Part shown: positions 49,306 to 50,828 of the stretch, one piece after another
How positions within the stretch are numbered: position 1 is the stretch's first letter
Layout of the letters: each line of letters begins with the position of its first letter
Assembly: GCA_964650405.1 (NCBI GenBank)
Contig: CAZYTO010000008.1
Coordinates: forward strand, 1 to 50,828
Source: CAZYTO01 sp964650405
GTDB lineage: Bacteria > Acidobacteriota > Thermoanaerobaculia > Gp7-AA8
Reading direction: 5' to 3'
DNA length: 50,828 nucleotides
Notes under the pieces: model-generated
What the model was told of the DNA's origin: nothing
What the model saw: only the letters and a program-made list of their open reading frames with translations
Database searches by the model: none
Translations under genes and position numbers: made by a program

Positions 49306-50421
49306 ATGCCTACAACTCCTTCCTTCACGCTCGGTATCGAGGAAGAGTTTCAAGTCGTCGATCCGGCCACGCGCGAACTGAAGTCTCACATCCAGGAGCT
49401 GTTCGCGGAGGGCGAGAAGCGGCTCAAGGACGAGATCAAGCGGGAGATGCACGATCCCGTCATCGAAGTAGGCACACCCATCTGCGCCAATGTGGCCGAG
49501 GCACGCCGGGAAGTGTCGCGGCTGCGAGGCGAGATCATCCGGCTCACCCGGGAGAGCGGCCTGCGCATCGCCTCGGCCGGCACGCATCCCATCTCCCACT
49601 GGAAGAACGTTGAAATCACGCCGGCGGCCCGCTACGACAAGATCCGGTACTACCTGCAGAGTGTGGCCCGCGCCAACCTAACTTTCGGCCCTCATTTTTC
49701 CGTGGCCGTGGAAGACCACGAGACCCGCATCGCCATCATGAACGCGGCCCGCTACTTCCTGCCGCACATCTTCGCCCTCTCCGTCAACTCGCCGTTCTGG
49801 TGCGGCGCGAACACCGGGTGGAAGAGCTACCGGGCCAAGGTCTTCGAGCGCTTCCCGCGCACCGGCCTGCCCGACTACTTCCGGTCCGCCAGCGAGTTCG
49901 ACGAGTACGTGCAGATCCTCATCAAGACCAACTGCATCGACAACGCCAAGAAGATCTGGTGGGACGTGCGGCCGCATCCCTTCTTCCCCACCCTCGAGTA
50001 CCGCATCTGCGACGTGCCCATGCGGGTGGACGAGACAATCTGCTTCGCCGCGCTCTTCCAGGCCGTGACGGTCAAGCTCTGGACGCTGTACCGCCAGAAC
50101 ATGGGCTGGCGGCTCTACCGCCGGTCGCTCCTCCACGAGAATAAGTCGCGCGCGGCGCGGTTTGGTACGAGCGGGATGCTCATCGACTTCGGCAAGCAGG
50201 AGGAAAAACCCTTCTCGCTCCTGCTCGAGGAGCTGCTGGAGTTCGTCGATGACGTCGTCGACGATCTCGGCTCCCGCGCCGAAGTGGAGTACGCCCGGGA
50301 GATCGTGCGGAACGGTACGGGCGCCGATCGCCAGCTCGCCGTCTATGAACAGACGAACGATCTGAAGGCCGTCGTCGACTACATTATCTCCGAGACCGAG
50401 CACGGCATCGCCGTTGCCTGA
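49306..50421 (+). CDS. GCS2-family carboxylate-amine ligase (YbdK-like)
   Basis: A 371-residue protein of the glutamate-cysteine ligase family 2. Signatures include FTLGIEEEFQVVDPATREL at the N-terminus with the metal-binding Glu cluster, DPVIEVGTPICANVAEARRE, RIASAGTHPISHW, LEYRICDVPMRVDETI and FGTSGMLIDFGKQEEKP. The family forms gamma-glutamyl-type amide bonds using ATP; YbdK itself has weak glutamate-cysteine ligase activity. With the ATP-grasp ligase upstream and an amidotransferase-like gene 22 bp downstream it probably belongs to an amino-acid ligase cluster. Confidence 0.93.
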   Translation: MPTTPSFTLGIEEEFQVVDPATRELKSHIQELFAEGEKRLKDEIKREMHDPVIEVGTPICANVAEARREVSRLRGEIIRLTRESGLRIASAGTHPISHWKNVEITPAARYDKIRYYLQSVARANLTFGPHFSVAVEDHETRIAIMNAARYFLPHIFALSVNSPFWCGANTGWKSYRAKVFERFPRTGLPDYFRSASEFDEYVQILIKTNCIDNAKKIWWDVRPHPFFPTLEYRICDVPMRVDETICFAALFQAVTVKLWTLYRQNMGWRLYRRSLLHENKSRAARFGTSGMLIDFGKQEEKPFSLLLEELLEFVDDVVDDLGSRAEVEYAREIVRNGTGADRQLAVYEQTNDLKAVVDYIISETEHGIAVA

Positions 50422-50443
50422 TGACAGACCACCATTGAGCAAG

Positions 50444-50828
50444 ATGCCGAAGCGCGATCTGCACGTCCCCTACGACTTCTTCGAATACGTCCGCGTGGCC
50501 GGAAGCGGGACTCCCCCCGCCGCCCCCGACCGGATCGACGTGGCCCTGCTGGACATGAACCATTCGTGGCCGAACGTCGGCCACGACTCCATCGCCCACG
50601 CCATCCTCGACGCCGCCGCGGCCGTGCGCGAGGTGCTGGCGGAAGCGGGACAGAAGGTCCGTGTGCTCTCGTTCGACGTCCGCCGCGCGCTGGCCGTCCC
50701 CGAGCCGCGCTTTTCGCTCTATGCCGGCACCGGCGGACCCGGCCACCTCGACCCGCGCCTGAACGACGGCGTCTCCGAGTTCAGCCAGGGCATCCAGGAA
50801 AGCGCTGCGTGGGAGCGGCCGCTGTTCG
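50444..50828 (+). CDS. Probable class I glutamine-amidotransferase-like protein, 3' end cut by window
   Basis: The frame opens at ATG 50444 and is still open at the last base, giving 128 visible residues. The N-terminus reads PKRDLHVPYDFFEYVRVAG, followed by IDVALLDMNHSWPNVG and RVLSFDVRRALAVPEP, then FSLYAGTGGPGHLDPRL, which resembles the start of a Rossmann-like amidotransferase (GGPG motif). The catalytic Cys and His would lie beyond the window. The 22-bp spacing after the GCS2-type gene suggests one operon. Identification is tentative because only the first part is visible. Confidence 0.65.
   Translation, partial: MPKRDLHVPYDFFEYVRVAGSGTPPAAPDRIDVALLDMNHSWPNVGHDSIAHAILDAAAAVREVLAEAGQKVRVLSFDVRRALAVPEPRFSLYAGTGGPGHLDPRLNDGVSEFSQGIQESAAWERPLF

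Overview
This 50.8 kb window is GC-rich and densely packed with bacterial chromosomal genes on both strands. It has no rRNA, tRNA, CRISPR array or insertion sequence that I can recognise. The gene mix suggests an Acidobacteriota-like soil or sediment bacterium: a PknB-type kinase fused to a FlgO/TolB-like domain and TPRs, two ECF sigma/anti-sigma pairs, a sigma-54 regulator, phosphodiesterase-TPR and GH18-NodB-GT2 fusions, minor pilins and many secreted repeat proteins. The taxon is an inference from gene content and was not tested.

Layout. 1-4.1 kb: the end of an unknown gene, an SPFH-phosphodiesterase-TPR membrane protein and a methyltransferase. 4.4-9.6 kb: a co-directional cluster headed by a perfect Fur-box palindrome, namely Fur, the FTR1 iron permease, ApbE flavin transferase, a porin-like protein, an FMN-binding protein with an SGAS flavinylation motif, a four-helix His-rich membrane protein and a YtxH-like protein. 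It reads as an iron-controlled extracytoplasmic flavin electron-transfer and iron-uptake system. 9.7-16.7 kb: gltX, three pilin-like genes, an ECF sigma/anti-sigma pair, glmU and a YvcK-like gene. 16.9-24.9 kb: a double retropepsin-like lipoprotein, a 1290-residue sigma-54 regulator and a Ser/Thr kinase. 25-28.9 kb: inositol monophosphatase, alkyladenine glycosylase, a YjbR-like protein, an AtoE-type transporter and a TPR protein. 29-31.6 kb: an ECF sigma, anti-sigma and HEAT-repeat operon closed by a textbook terminator.

32-41.3 kb: a DedA-rhodanese fusion with an in-frame TGA in its rhodanese active-site loop (candidate selenoprotein), a methyltransferase, a nucleotidyltransferase, a phosphoesterase, an EgtB-like enzyme, superoxide dismutase and a GH18-deacetylase-glycosyltransferase fusion. 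41.4-46.9 kb: an ABC exporter with two secreted proteins, an esterase and a GT39-like glycosyltransferase. 46.9-50.8 kb: an ATP-grasp ligase, a DarT/NADAR-type toxin-antitoxin pair, a GCS2-type carboxylate-amine ligase and the start of a probable glutamine amidotransferase cut by the window edge.

Two genome-style features run through the window. First, about a third of the intergenic gaps hold short degenerate tandem arrays, mostly 7-8 bp units, often paired with a reverse-complement array so that they can fold into hairpins; some unit families recur tens of kb apart. Separate REP-like double palindromes occur at three sites. Second, many genes lack a Shine-Dalgarno sequence and instead have a TAcAAT/TAgAAT-like -10 element only 6-10 nt before the start codon, which suggests leaderless transcripts. 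The only gene-free stretch over 300 bp is 4068-4507; it holds a REP-like element, a hairpin array, a promoter and the Fur box.
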